64,000 nt of DNA, taken from positions 1,775,594 through 1,839,593 of the forward strand of contig JBCFYV010000935.1 of the NCBI GenBank assembly GCA_039000515.1, in the 5' to 3' direction. Below are positions 33,541 to 45,621 of the stretch, piece by piece. Each line of letters opens with the position of its first letter. Within the stretch, counting starts at the first letter, position 1. Both the position numbers and the translations under genes were made by a program. The notes beneath the pieces were generated by a model. It saw nothing but the letters and a program-made list of their open reading frames with translations, was not told the DNA's origin and ran no database searches. Source of the stretch: Timema cristinae (lineage: Eukaryota; Arthropoda; Insecta; Phasmatodea; Timematidae).

Positions 33541-35810
33541 TCAAGCATACGTTTGACCATTTTTATTATAAGCATTGGGACAAAGCCTGAGTTCTATCAA
33601 ATGAAAACATGCACTCCAGTTCCGGCTCATAATGGCAATATGAAGAAGAGACTCACCATTTTCTAAAGTTATATTTTGATCGATTTTACATTCCTCTAAT
33701 AAATAATCAATTGTTTCTAAATTGCCTTTACAGGTAGCTAATATAATTAATGAGACTCCATTGTCATGGCTCATTAATGGGTTGATTCTACAGTTTGTAA
33801 CCAAATACTCAATAGTATTAACATGGCAATTTACCACTGCTAGATTCAAAAGAAAATAGTTTTCTTTATTAATAGGTCAGTTAACATTCCTTTTTTCTAT
33901 AAAAAACTTCAATATATCCACATGTCCACAAATAGAAGCAATTTGCAAAGGGTCATTTTGGTTTGGTTTTGAACATTAATATACAAATGTCAATTATTCA
34001 CAAAATATTTTACTATATTTAAAATTCCGTTTAAACTGGCCCAATGTCGGGAGTGCAGTGTCAGAGTTTTTGTTTCTAATCTGAGGTTTAGCATGCCATT
34101 TAATCACAAAGTGTTTAGTAGCTTCGTAACAACCGTATACTGTTGCTATAATCAAAGGAGTGTCCCACATTTAATTCAAGCATTCATCGACCAATTTACA
34201 TGCACTATTATTATTAAATCCAATAGTTGTATATGTAGAAACTTAATAGCATAAATACACCTATTTTAGCATCTGATTTGCTTATTTTAATTCTTTGTGC
34301 TAAAATGTTCAGGTCAGATTCAACACCTCACCTGCATCAAGCATAATTCCCAGAATATCCCAAGATGCAATTTATATGGTACTATAGCAGAGTGTGTCCA
34401 TCCTAAGATTTGGTCATTTATGTCAATTCCTGCTCCAGAAGTCAATACTTTTCAAATATCTTATTTGTGCTGTTTGGATGGTAGGAATTGCGTTTCAAAG
34501 TATTTTCTCTTTATCCTGTGCTAAGATAGTTAAATGTAAAGGGGTACTTCTACCATTGTCTAATTCATTCACAAAGTTTGGGTCTATTTCACATTGTATA
34601 ATTTTGTATAAAGCACCATTTGTGGCATTTATGTGCAATCCATTATTTTGAAAAAGAATGTCACTTAAAATAGTAATAACTAAAGTGTAGTTTTCATCAT
34701 ATATAATATTCTTTACTATCGCTTTTCTTCCAGACCAATTGTCGGCTGGCTATTTTGCAGTAAAATATTTAGCAAATGTAATATAAACAAATCTAGGCTT
34801 TTCAATGTAAACAGTGTCAATTATACCAGTTTTCTCTAGTCCATTTCTAATCCTTTAGAGGAATGTTTTAACTTCATTTTGTATTTTTGGGGGGAATTTA
34901 TTTGGCATAGGAACTAATCAGAAAGCGAGCATATGACTTTCCATAAACCCATTTCTTTCATTGTTCTTTTTGTAATGATTTTCACCATTCTTCAGGCTAA
35001 ATAGTTTGTATTTGGAGCAATACATCTCAAAATTGTGTTCCATTAGAAATTCAAAAAAATCAGACAAACAAATTATGAAATCCGTGGAAAAACAGATTTT
35101 GCAAATGTTTAATAGCTTCTTAGTATTAATTCAGCCTATGTTTCACAATGAAGAGGGAAAATGAAAATTGTTTTATCACAATGTATTACCAAAGGCACAG
35201 TTTTCTGTTCCTTTAAATATTTTGAAATAAAAAAAAAAAATTAAGAATTCTACTCGTTCCTATTCTGAAAAATGGTTGCATGATAAATGATAAAGTATCT
35301 AACTCAAAATCCATGTTACTTTTTATGTTAGTTCTAGTTGTTAACGACAATTTAAAAATGTTCAATGTTTTCATTTCATAAAGCAAATAAATGAAATTAT
35401 TGTTTCTTTAATCATTATCTGAAAATATTTATTCAAGACCATCAAGTAGCACGACCATTTGGTTTGAATGTTTTAAAATACACTCGATTTTTGTTATGTA
35501 ATGAATTATCATTTACGTCAGTTAATAAACATAATTTTAGAAACTCGAAAGCATAACCTCGCTTGATAAAGTTTTAATTTATTTCACTAAGAATCTGATT
35601 CGTGTTTTTCATATCAATATGGATAATTAACATAGTTGGGTATTGTTCCTACGGGTTTAGTGCAATTTGACTTAGTAATGTTGATTTTCCATGCTAGCTT
35701 CATCTGATACTAATACCATTTTCTCATGAATGTTCCCAACAGTTTTAACATCGCAAGACTCCTGATTTTCTTCAATAATTTCAAACCATCCTTATCAAAA
35801 TTAAGGAACA
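33541..35810 (-). pseudogene. NACHT-ankyrin STAND NTPase pseudogene, 5' part
   Basis: Minus-strand reading, with several stops and frameshifts, shows: EKMVLVSDEAS then, after a 2-base loss, KSTLLSQIA (Walker A, about 35660-35707); QMVVLLDGLE (Walker B, about 35435-35460); LSLTTRTN (sensor-like, about 35327-35350) with LDTLSF and QPF after it; FVYITFAKYFTAK (about 34755-34795), resembling a conserved segment after NACHT in arthropod proteins; then ankyrin repeats such as DTPLIIATVYG, DPLQIASICGHVDILKFF and GESLLHIAIMS down to 33541. Such proteins are nucleotide-driven switches, often in innate immunity. The first Walker A Gly is Ser here. The start codon and promoter are not recognisable; the gene continues at 30615-30938 across a hAT insertion. 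Confidence 0.68.
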
Positions 35811-36370
35811 AATTGGAGGTCCAAATAACACAAGTAAAAGGCAAAAAAGGGCAATAGGAGTGAGCGATTGGAGTTCCGTGCCTTGAATACCCGAGTTAGA
35901 GGATTCTAAGCTCAGATCTTGCAACTCACACCAGTTGCGGTATGTGAACGGTTAACCTCATAGAAATCATTAAAAGGTATTCCTCTCAGAATTAAAAAAA
36001 AATCAAGATTACACAACCTAAGGGGTATGATAAACCAAACTAAATAAAGCATGAAGTTGCTTCAAGTTGATATTTATTTAATAAGACATTAATTTCATAT
36101 GAGAATATAAATAAGAAAAAATTGACTAGGATAATCATTAAAATTTACAAAAGTTTCCAACAGGCTGTTATTTCAATAATCTAGTAGCAGGAGAAGTTTT
36201 AAAAAAAGGCAATGACAATTTATAAATATTGAGCGCCAGCATTAAAGAACACAATAATAAAATGAGACATTAGCCCTGTAATAAGACTATCTGTAGATCA
36301 CGACTTCAAATCATATTTCCCTGACGTAATAACTATCGTGGAAATATTATCCTCACTAATCATTTAAAAG
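35811..36370. other. No gene recognised
   Basis: AT-rich DNA upstream of the NACHT remnant. The 5' end of that gene may extend here but cannot be traced. Confidence 0.35.
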
Positions 36371-36605
36371 TAAATACATCTCATAAGTTATTTACAATTA
36401 GTCCATAAGAAGTCTTCAAAACAATTAGCCTACATCCCATTAAAAACTAATGTTAACAATATCAAAGCCATAACAAAATATTCAATTAAAATTAAATACG
36501 TCTCATAAGTTATTTACAAGAAGTCTTCAAAATAATTAACCTACATCCCATTAAAAATTAACGCTAAGCGATATCAAAACCATAACAAAATATTCATTAG
36601 ATCCT
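36371..36605 (+). repeat. Diverged ~115-bp tandem duplication
   Basis: Two copies, from about 36376 and 36494, share CTCATAAGTTATTTACAA, AGAAGTCTTCAAAA, CTACATCCCATTAAAAA and CATAACAAAATATTCA. They differ by point changes and small indels. Confidence 0.85.
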
Positions 36606-36754
36606 TTTCAATGCATAATAACAAGCTTTATCTTAACGACATAATAGAAAAACAATCTTTCAGAGAATCAAGTTAAATTTAATGCTTTACAAAGATCCCA
36701 ATTCTTTATTAAAATATCAAGTTATTTCCTGGGTAACTAATGGAATTAGACAAA

Positions 36755-36935
36755 TATCCAGCTGGCACTTAACCGGGACTTACACCAAAACACCTATATA
36801 TAATTACTATACTAAAAAATTCCTGGATAAATACACTACAGAATAATAAAATCCACCCTACAGTAATTGTGTTTTTCCATAAATGTATACAAACATTAGA
36901 CTGGCCCTTTACCGGGACTCACACCGAAACACCTG
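36755..36935 (+). repeat. Short diverged duplication
   Basis: Two copies of a segment with CTTAACCGGGACTTACACC and CTTTACCGGGACTCACACC, followed in both by AAACACCT. About 135 bp apart. Confidence 0.6.
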
Positions 36936-39655
36936 ATTATACACAAATAATGCTAAAGCCTGCCTTGATATTGGTCCATTACAAAAGTAAAAACCGCACC
37001 GCAATTGGCTAAATGGTTCCAGAGATAAATAAATCCATCCGTATCTTTAAAAGGAAAATCAAAACCTGACTGTATGTATTCGAGATCCTCTCTTAGCAGA
37101 CATCCGGCCGAATAGAAATAAATATACCGCCATTGGTTGTGAAACTCCCAGTATCTTTGGATATAGACAGATATTCTTTAATATAGTACAGAACTACCAT
37201 ATATTTTTACTTAAATATATTTATATTCCAAACCTTAAGAAAGCAGAGATATCATGTAAAGTGGTTTTAAGCTCGTAAAACAAAACAATATTTATCCCTG
37301 CTTTTCAATTATTATTTAAACCTCCTCACTTTGATATTGTATTATTAATTGCCTAGTACATAGCCCGTTTTATTGTTTGGATTTTCAGAATTGATTTAGT
37401 AAAAAACACATTTGACAAAAATAATCACAGTTAACATTATACATTAAATTTATTATAAAATGATGATAATAATCAACGCAAATATTAATAAACCACACCT
37501 TTTCTCAATCAAAGTATTGATTATTAAAGCGTTTTACTAATAGTTATATTATAGCCGCTATGGTAACATTAAATTAAGTATGGAATTGAACTATGGTCCC
37601 ACAAAGTTATACACAGTCATAATAGCTTTGAAGAAACAAATAAATTCACTTTTACAACTAAAATATGTCCAGGGGATAAGATTTTATCAATATCTTTTTT
37701 TTGTCCACCCGGAAATAATATAAAATATTTTAAATTAGGATTGGGACCCTTAAATTACAGAAGTTTTATTAAACTCAGCTTCTTACAAATAAAGTAAAAA
37801 CCTTTTAGAGTTAATCTGTTATTTACATTACATGTGTGGAATATGATAATTAATCATTAATAAATTTATAATTGGCTATAAACAGTAATAAAGATTCTGG
37901 AAAAGGGGAGACTTGCTTAATGTTACCATGTAAAACCAATCAATGTGGGTAGTAGTGCCAAAATAACGTTTGACGTGGTTAAACTTTTAATAGCTAAAAA
38001 AAAATACCAGTCCGTATGTTAATGAGAGCAAACATAATTAACTAACTTAGTATGTAAATAATGATTATTGATTTTATCATGATCAGAACAATAAAGTAAA
38101 ATTAATTTAGTAAATCAAACCATTTGGGCATCGCAAAGAGACATAACTCTTCCCACATCATTACTTCCCAACAGTCAAGAAATAATTTAAGGACTTAAGG
38201 CCTTCTCTAACTTAGGCCTTGGGCGTAGCTAGGCAAACCATTTTGCCGTCATGTGTTGAGGTATAGCATACCTCGTGGGCTGAGTGAATAAGTTGCTACC
38301 TTTCAATATCGACTAAGTGTACATTTTTAAAACTATCATTATATTGTAATGCTTTTGGACCCAGCTTAAATGTATTCTAGTAACTGTTGAATACCTCTTT
38401 ATTCTCTGATCTAACATAGAAACGCTGCCTATTGATAGGTTTGTTTATTTTCCCCCTATTTTGGCAGCGTATCTGCAGTTTTCTTGAAATTTACTACCCG
38501 ATAACATCGTCCATATATAGACCTGTAACTTTCTGTATCCATGCCCTCATCACCAAGCGTTTTATTCTATGCGAACGGTGTATTATAATACTTTCTAAGA
38601 GTCACAACCTCAATAAACCTTTTTAGCTCCTTCACACTGGAAAAAAAACCTCAATATCTCGACTTGATACTACACTCCGTGTGAATTAATTTAGTGTGGT
38701 AATATTTATATGTATATAAATAGTTTATAATCTGTGTGATTTTGTATATTAAGTATTTATGGAAACGTGAGGTTTAGGGGAGCTCAAATCATTATTATAA
38801 AGAGTGCACGCAATTCAAGACCATCTCTTTCAGATCTTTATGTTTATCTCACAATCAAGATAGCATACAAAGGTAGGCCTCGTAACAGACTACTCTTGTA
38901 ACCTCTAGCGCTAACACATACTTGGTTTGAGAATAACCAAATATGGTCATTTGGTACTACACTAATTAATTTTAATCTAATTTTCTATTATGTGAATCAG
39001 ATCGGTCAAACAATTATCATTTCAAAGAAAGAAAGAATCAGTAAACAAAAATGCAAGGGTTGCTATTGTTACTTTAATACGACTGTTGATATTTATTTAA
39101 TTATTTTATCTAGGTAATAGTGTGATTTTTAAGTTTAACTTTGCTGGGAAATATATAAATAATAGTTTCTATTGGTTATGGGATAAAGTGGACCAATAAG
39201 GATAATTAGTTGCTCAGTACTCTTTGAACATGGATGTGTGTAAGCATTTAAATTTTCAGCTTACCTCACCCACCTTTAAACCTTGGTTGGAAAACACTTG
39301 ATTTGGGAGGAAATATCTGCTGAAGAATTGAACAAAGAAGTAATAGACGCGTGCTTTATAGGGTCGGGGGCTCAATTTCAGGATGGGTAGCTTAGGACTG
39401 ATTTTACATATGTAGCTTATCACAGTGATTTTTACCTCTTCTCCAAACTTAAATGGGGCTGCATTTAATCCAAGCAACACTTCCTCATCCCTACTGTTTA
39501 AATTAATAGATTAAAAACTCCAGTAATAAATGTAGCCTGATGGTAAAAAAAGTTTTCTCAACCGTGATATGTATCAGACCAAGTTCTTTTTATGTATACT
39601 TGTGTAATTTAACTGGCCAATTTTTATCTAATGCATACTTGTTTTAATATATATG
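36936..39655. other. No gene recognised
   Basis: About 2.7 kb of AT-rich unique DNA. Small open frames (64 and 74 codons) have no recognisable domains. Confidence 0.4.
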
Positions 39656-39657
39656 AT

Positions 39658-39730
39658 ATTAAAATATAACCTTTTATCTAATGCATACTTGTTTTAATAT
39701 ATATGATTGGATAAAAGGTTATATTTTAAT
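39658..39730. repeat. 21-bp perfect inverted repeat with local duplication
   Basis: The left arm (39658-39678, beginning ATTAAAATATAACC) and right arm (39710-39730, ending GGTTATATTTTAAT) are perfectly complementary over 21 bp with a 31-base loop. A 35-bp segment (TTTTATCTAATGCATACTTG onward) is also duplicated directly at about 39622 and 39672. Confidence 0.9.
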
Positions 39731-40495
39731 GCTTTATTTTATGGATAAATTATAAGAAGGTTTATTTTAGACTTAGCTCACCTATATATTCTTGCTCTAT
39801 TTATTGTAATTTTTACATTAATTTACTTTAAATTAAAAAAAAATAATTAAAATGTATATCAATATGTCTATAATTTTCAGAGGCCACTGAAATATATAAA
39901 ATATATCTTCCAGTTAGAAATGTCAAATGGTAAAGACAAAAATTGTTTAGCCAAAATTGACTGATTAATTTAATAATTTCATCATTTAAAACAATTTTAA
40001 TGCTTAACCTTATCGAACAGGAAATAATTCTTACTTCCACAGACATAGATTTAACGCAGTTAGCCTTATATAACTAAACTTAACCTTAATATTCCATTAG
40101 TTTCATTTTAATTAGACAGTAACTATTGTAGATCGTACGAATAAGTAGTGATAATACCATAAAGTGATACGGATTTTTATTGTGCTATTTGTGCCGCAAT
40201 TGGGCATTAATTATATTGGATCTATTTGTGATGTGAATGTGGACGATACCGGGTTTTATGATGATGACGACGCGTACATGCCTTACTACGCAGTTATCAC
40301 ACGGTTATGTGATCAGCTTATATGTGATATTTATTATTATTAAATGAGAAAGACTTTTGATGTTGCACACAATTTATTTATGTGATTACACCTCCGGTGC
40401 TCAAAATATGATATTAAATGATAGAGTTTTTGTTAATTTACAGATTGTTTTCCGTGATAATACATGTTCTGTGTTCTGAGTACTGTGTACTGTAA
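39731..40495. other. No gene recognised
   Basis: AT-rich DNA; nothing supportable. Confidence 0.4.
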
Positions 40496-40499
40496 ATTT

Positions 40500-40825
40500 A
40501 TGTTTCTAATACTGTATATTACTGTATTACTGTGTGTTGCTGGATCTGTTACATTACTGTATTACTGTGTGTTGCTGGCACTGTATATTAATATATTTCT
40601 CTATGTTGCTGGCACTGTATATTAATATATTACTCTGTGTTGCTGGCACTGTATATTAATATATTACTGTGTGTTGGTGGAACTGTTATATTACTGTATT
40701 TTTCTGTGTTGCTGGCACTGTATATTAATTTATTACTATGTGTTGCTGGCACTGTATATTAATATATTACTGTGTGTTGCTGGAACTGTTATATTACTGT
40801 ATTTTTCTGTGTTGCTGCCATTGTG
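40500..40825 (+). repeat. 34-bp minisatellite
   Basis: About nine units of TGTTGCTGGCACTGTATATT then AATATATTACTGTG, with one longer variant containing CTGTTATATTACTGTATT. Confidence 0.9.
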
Positions 40826-41825
40826 TGGATTCATACGCACAAGCGGCTTATATATGAATTCCCTTGCTTCTTGGACCCCTTGTCTCCAGTGTTAAAACTA
40901 ACTAATTGAAGAACTCCTGACAACCTGATATTGTGAAGGCTAGCTTCCTATTGGGTAGAGGGAGCCATCGTGTCACATGATTTTTCTAATTCAACGAAGT
41001 TGATTTTTTAAAGAAAAAAGTTTAAAGCGCAATATATTGAAATTATTTCTAAAAACGCGTGATTCTCCTTGGATGAAGTATCAAAAGGAAACTTTACATA
41101 CAATTTTTTAAAGAAAAATACAGTTTATCCATGACTTTTTGAATATATGAGAGGGGTCCAAAACAGTATCACTACAACATAAACTAAAATAAATTGACGC
41201 TAGTCTAATGCCAGCTTTCAAACTGACCCACATCGGTGGGTGCACGATATAAACGTCAAGGCAATATAGTCTGGTTTACCAATAAAAGGGAAAGGGAGGA
41301 TAGGGTTCAAAATACTGACTGAAAATACGGAGAGCGCATTTTCCTCAATGGTTTCCCACTGTCTCTTAACACAAATGAATGTATATTATATCCTCTTAAG
41401 ATAACTTGCTCATTACTACTTCATTAGTATAATTAAATGTGGATAATCCAGATAAATATTCAGGGCCTCTGAGAATAATTTAGGGGCACAATGCTGTCTT
41501 TTTCTGGACCCATTCCATTTTTCATTAATCTTATCCAACAAAATTAACTAAACGTGTCTGAGAAAAATAAGGAATTTTTTATACATAATCTATAATTTTA
41601 TAAATAAATAAAGGAAAAATCATACTTCAATCATATTTGTAGTGGATATGTGAATGATAGTCTTCAATATAATATGAAAACATTTTCTGAGATCCCAGGA
41701 AATTCTCAGGCCTCTTTTAGCCCCCAGGCCGGGGTACGAGGTACCCCCTGAACGTCCCTCTCATAGGGTCTGCTGAAATACTAACTCACGGTGTGAAATA
41801 AAACTTCATGCTATGGTAAGATTAT
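40826..41825. other. No gene recognised
   Basis: Mostly AT-rich. A short GC-rich patch with GGGGTACGAGGTACCCCCTG (about 41733-41752) could be a transposon end, but no partner was confirmed. Confidence 0.35.
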
Positions 41826-41828
41826 GGT

Positions 41829-42000
41829 AGGTATAATTGTATCTGATAATTTTGAAAGTTACTGAAACTACTTTTATACATTCAAACGTCAAGTTTGATG
41901 AATTGCAGATGTCACTTTTGATTGATAATATTAAGACTGAAAAAATAGTACTTATAATATAGTAAAATTAAATATTGACGTCAAAATAATGAGATAAGAT
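41829..42000 (+). mobile_element. MITE-M copy, worn
   Basis: Contains ACATTCAAACGTCAAGTTTG and GATGTCACTTTTGATTGATA, matching the family core order. Confidence 0.5.
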
Positions 42001-42690
42001 TTTGTTAACTTACCTTTCTATCATTGATTTCTAAAGATGTTACGTTCATAAATTAATGTATTGACCACGCCAAAATGAAAAGATGCTTTTGGAACTGGTA
42101 CCTAGACCACGAGACGTCATGAAAACTGACGTCTCTATCCGTGAGGTGGCCGTGTGTTGATTAGTTGTGGGTTTCATAATAAAGAAGCGCAGAACTCTTA
42201 CAATTCAATGATTATTTTTATTCTAATTACTAACGTTTGCTGTCATCACACCTTCGTTCGTTTCATTTCAACAGCCATTCTCTGGCAGAAGTCCTTGAGT
42301 GCCGACACTGCTGTTGAAGAGCAGGTACAGTCCTGCGAGTAAAAACTGACTATAGCCTCTATTTCCTAAGACCTCCCTCAGGATGACACCTAACTTTGGT
42401 AAGTAATACAAGTAGAATCAGACGTCACATCTTGGTGAGAATTTATTATATTATAATCACAAAAACATTTAATAAGGACCAGTGAAATCATTTTATCATA
42501 ATTTATAAAACGAACAACATTGAAAATTAATTGTAATAAAATTAATAAACTATCAAACTAATTATTATTTTACTGTTTTCAAATAAAGAATGTAGAAATC
42601 CGGACTTCGTAAGTTTTCTAGTTAGGGAGTGTTATTGTATCTAGATTCCCGGTTAATCGGTTATGATATGAGCTCTTGAAACTTCTTATT
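42001..42690. other. No gene recognised
   Basis: A 62-codon frame at 42154-42342 has no recognisable domain. The rest is AT-rich unique DNA. Confidence 0.35.
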
Positions 42691-42694
42691 TATT

Positions 42695-42935
42695 TAATAC
42701 GGTCTCGTAGTAACCGACAGACCTATATTTGTTTCTATTATGCTTAGATGGAGGGATATAAAAGGTAGAACGTAAAGGAAATGCACCCTAATTTTCGTGA
42801 AGGGAGAGTGGAAAGATAGTCAGATAAAATCCACCCCCAGTACACATGGCCGGGATTTAAATCCTGAGCTCCCCGTTATCGTTAAGCCCGACTAGATAAG
42901 CTTGAGATTTAGTCGACGAGCTTTCTAATACGGGA
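42695..42935 (-). mobile_element. Worn SINE copy, family B
   Basis: The body GAAGGGAGAGTGGAAAGATA, CCACCCCCAGTACACATGG and a B-box remnant GGATTTAAATCCTG are in minus-strand order; the tail is eroded. Confidence 0.6.
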
Positions 42936-43414
42936 AGCACATATCACATGATTTATTAACTATCAATCAAATGATAAATTAATATACGAAAAATTCAAAC
43001 TCATGGAATTGTAGAAAATCTAATTTCTTTTATTTTAGAGTTATATATTTGACTTCCAAAAGCGGCGATTTTTTTACCGGTGTGCCGTGGCGAATTGGTG
43101 TATCACGGGAGTTTAGGAGAAGACAACAAGAAGTTAGAAATAATTTGAGGAAAAAAAATAAATATGTTTAAATCCATGATCAAAATAACTTTTAAAAACT
43201 TTATCTAATATAAAATCACTCCCTTAAGAAGCTGACGGTGGCCTTTGAGAATTTTACCGCCTTGCTCAGTGTGCCGTGAGTTGAAAGAAGTTGTAAATCA
43301 CTTGTCTAAGAAAGTATGTTGGAGAATATGTGGGGAAAAAAAATCCCTTTGGCTGTGGCTAGAGATTTTGGTAGAAATAAATTATTAAACAACACCAATT
43401 TTTTGTGACAACAT

Positions 43415-43560
43415 TGATAAACATTTAACCATTATTTTATTTCTTATGATTAATATTACCTATTAAAAGCGACAGATCCAGATCCCATGACCTGACGTAT
43501 GAATACTTGCGAGTATATCTACTAGCGTTTCTAGCATCCTTGCGTGGTCTCATTTATTCT
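43415..43560 (-). mobile_element. MITE-M copy, worn
   Basis: Contains AGCGACAGATCCAGATCCCA and TGACCTGACGTATGAATAC, the family core with point changes. Confidence 0.55.
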
Positions 43561-44795
43561 GGTTTTCCGGTTACGTTGGAGTTAAAATCCTACCAGGTGT
43601 AGTAATTTTTTTTTTATAAATGATTTCGTATCCTCTCTCCTCAAAAATTGGATTTACATTAAGAGTACCGCTCTTTATTCTTAGCATAGCCGAAAAATGT
43701 ATCCTTGTTGAAATGTGAGTTCCTCTTTCACAGTGTTGAATTAAAGGTCGGGGGCTGGGTGTTGTGTCTGTTCTAGATTTAAGATAGCTTATAAGTCGGT
43801 TTAGAAAGTGCATGTTAAATACTTCAAATAAATTAAATTAAATTAAAGCTGGGTAAAAGGAAAATTTTATTTTATATAACATTCTTTCCATAAAAATTGG
43901 ACCGTAGACCCGCTAACATGTTAATATTATATAGGCAAGTTGATTATATTCGCGGTATTTTGTCTCCGAGTGTACTTGGGGGTGTTTGTATCTTGATGGC
44001 CGCGTGTAGTTGACAGGCACTTAGAGGAAAGAGCAGATATAACGGAGGGTCAGCGACTGCTTGAAGGGGAAACCCCTTGTAGTCTTAAAATCTTGAATTA
44101 TCGTGCAAGAAACACAGTATGAGAGCCCTCCTTGTTAATGACTTGTCCGCCGGTCACCTCTCAGGACTGGATGAGGCGACAGAGCTCTGTAGGAACGTCT
44201 CAACCCTGGATGTACTCGTAAGTGGTCTGAGGGTGCTTAACTGCAAGTGATTAAAGAGGTGGCCATAAACTTATGTGTGTCAACGTCCCAAGCTTTCCTT
44301 TTAAACCAAATCAACATTTCTTGGATACAAGAGGATGTCAATGGAAGACAAAAGAAGGCAGTAAGATCTTGGTTGTCAGCTTGGTGCTGTACCATATAGT
44401 TATAGTTGAGTTTAATCTACAAATGTTGTCTTCACGGGGGTTGAGAAAGCGATAAATGCGAGAGCGTGATTCTAAGTTAACTATAAGTTCAGTCTCAGAT
44501 TGTATTCATCTATCATAAGAAGGGTCTGATTGACACGTCTTTTTCTTCTTCTTCTTTTTTTTTTTTATAACACAAACTTGAGTACACAAAATTTATTCAT
44601 GATCCCCTGATTGTATAAATGTATATTTTTATAGCTTATTTTTTGTCATTTTGGAATTTAAAGTAATGTCGAAATGGTTTGGGGCATTTTTAAGTACTTT
44701 TTATATAAATGCTAACATATAAATTTTGAAGATAATGATGAAGTTGTAATTTATAAGAGGCCTATCCACGTCTATCTATATAAGAGAAGAATACT
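43561..44795. other. No gene confirmed; possible exon
   Basis: The stretch 43960-44260 is less AT-rich than its surroundings. An ATG near 44119 opens a frame (MRALLVNDLSAGHLSGL onward) up to a GTAAGT donor-like site at about 44219. No domain or acceptor supports it. The rest is AT-rich. Confidence 0.25.
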
Positions 44796-45044
44796 CATTT
44801 AGGCAGTGGTGGCTCGTGTAAAGGCACTGCGGAACTGCAGCACCCCCTATTTCCACTTGATATTATCGATAACACTTAACATAATGAGTCCTTTTTTCTT
44901 TAATTCTTTTTTTTTGTAGTACAATATATATTCCTTAAGCTTAGTGTCAGTACTTCAGTAGCCATCCCCCAGTTTATGAAAAATACAAAAATCTTTGTAT
45001 GGAACTGTGCGCTTCACAGTGCCAGAGACATGGTGTTTGACTGT

Positions 45045-45060
45045 TGTGCGCATGCGCACA
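45045..45060. promoter_or_regulatory. TGCGCATGCGCA palindrome
   Basis: A perfect 16-bp palindrome, TGTGCGCATGCGCACA, matches the NRF-1 / Erect-wing consensus (YGCGCAYGCGCR). It lies within the hAT derivative in the part that would be the transposase 5' region. Binding is inferred from the sequence only. Confidence 0.5.
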
Positions 45061-45296
45061 TAGGAATAGTGTGGGTAGGAAGGCGGGACTGCCAGGTAGA
45101 GAGTGCACTGTTGCTATCACAGTGCCGGCTCTGGTGTGATGGTGGAAGGAAGTTTTTTTACTCAGCGTGTGTTTAGCTTAAAAACCGTGTACCATATTCT
45201 TGAATGTGATAAAGTGTAGAAGAGTGTAGAATTAGACATTATTCTGCTTCAAGCTATTCTATTTGATTAATTTTTTTCTGTTTTTTTATTTAACAG

Positions 45297-45427
45297 AAGG
45301 ACTAAATGTGCTTGCAGTACTTTCAATGAAGAAAAATTTCCTCAATGGTCATCCAGAGATCAAGGAGAAAATTATTGAACTTTCTGCGCAAATTAAAACA
45401 GGAAAAATGGATTTAATTTTTAAATGA
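45297..45427 (+). pseudogene. hAT transposase last exon (C-terminus)
   Basis: A pyrimidine tract ending TTTAACAG (acceptor at 45294-45296) precedes an intact frame to a TGA at 45425-45427. It encodes VLAVLSMKKNFL, then a helix-rich tail ending GKMDLIFK. The L-x-x-L-S-x-x-K-x-F pattern with a short charged tail resembles the C-terminus of hAT transposases related to ZMYM-type proteins. The rest of the protein is missing from this 810-bp element. Confidence 0.55.
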
Positions 45428-45621
45428 ATAGATCAAGCTTTAACAATAACAATTTAGTTAAAGTAAGTAAAAAGGTTTTTTTTTTAAGATTCTATCAAGT
45501 TCCTGAATAAAATGTATTTTGATACTTTTTTTTTCTTTTACACAATTTTAAAACAAAGGCTAAATATTTTCTGGAGCAGCACCCCCACTAATTCTAGCAT
45601 GAAACCACCACTGCATTTAGG

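Larger units (their letters stand above)
44804..45613 (+). mobile_element. Complete 810-bp hAT-derived element
   Basis: The left end CAGTGGTGG (44804-44812) and right end CCACCACTG (45605-45613) are inverted repeats. The element is bounded by a perfect 8-bp target duplication, CATTTAGG (44796-44803 and 45614-45621), the length hAT transposases make. Both ends also carry GCAGCACCCCC in direct orientation. Inside are a promoter-like palindrome and a last-exon remnant of a transposase, so it is an internally deleted derivative moved by a protein made elsewhere. Confidence 0.93.
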
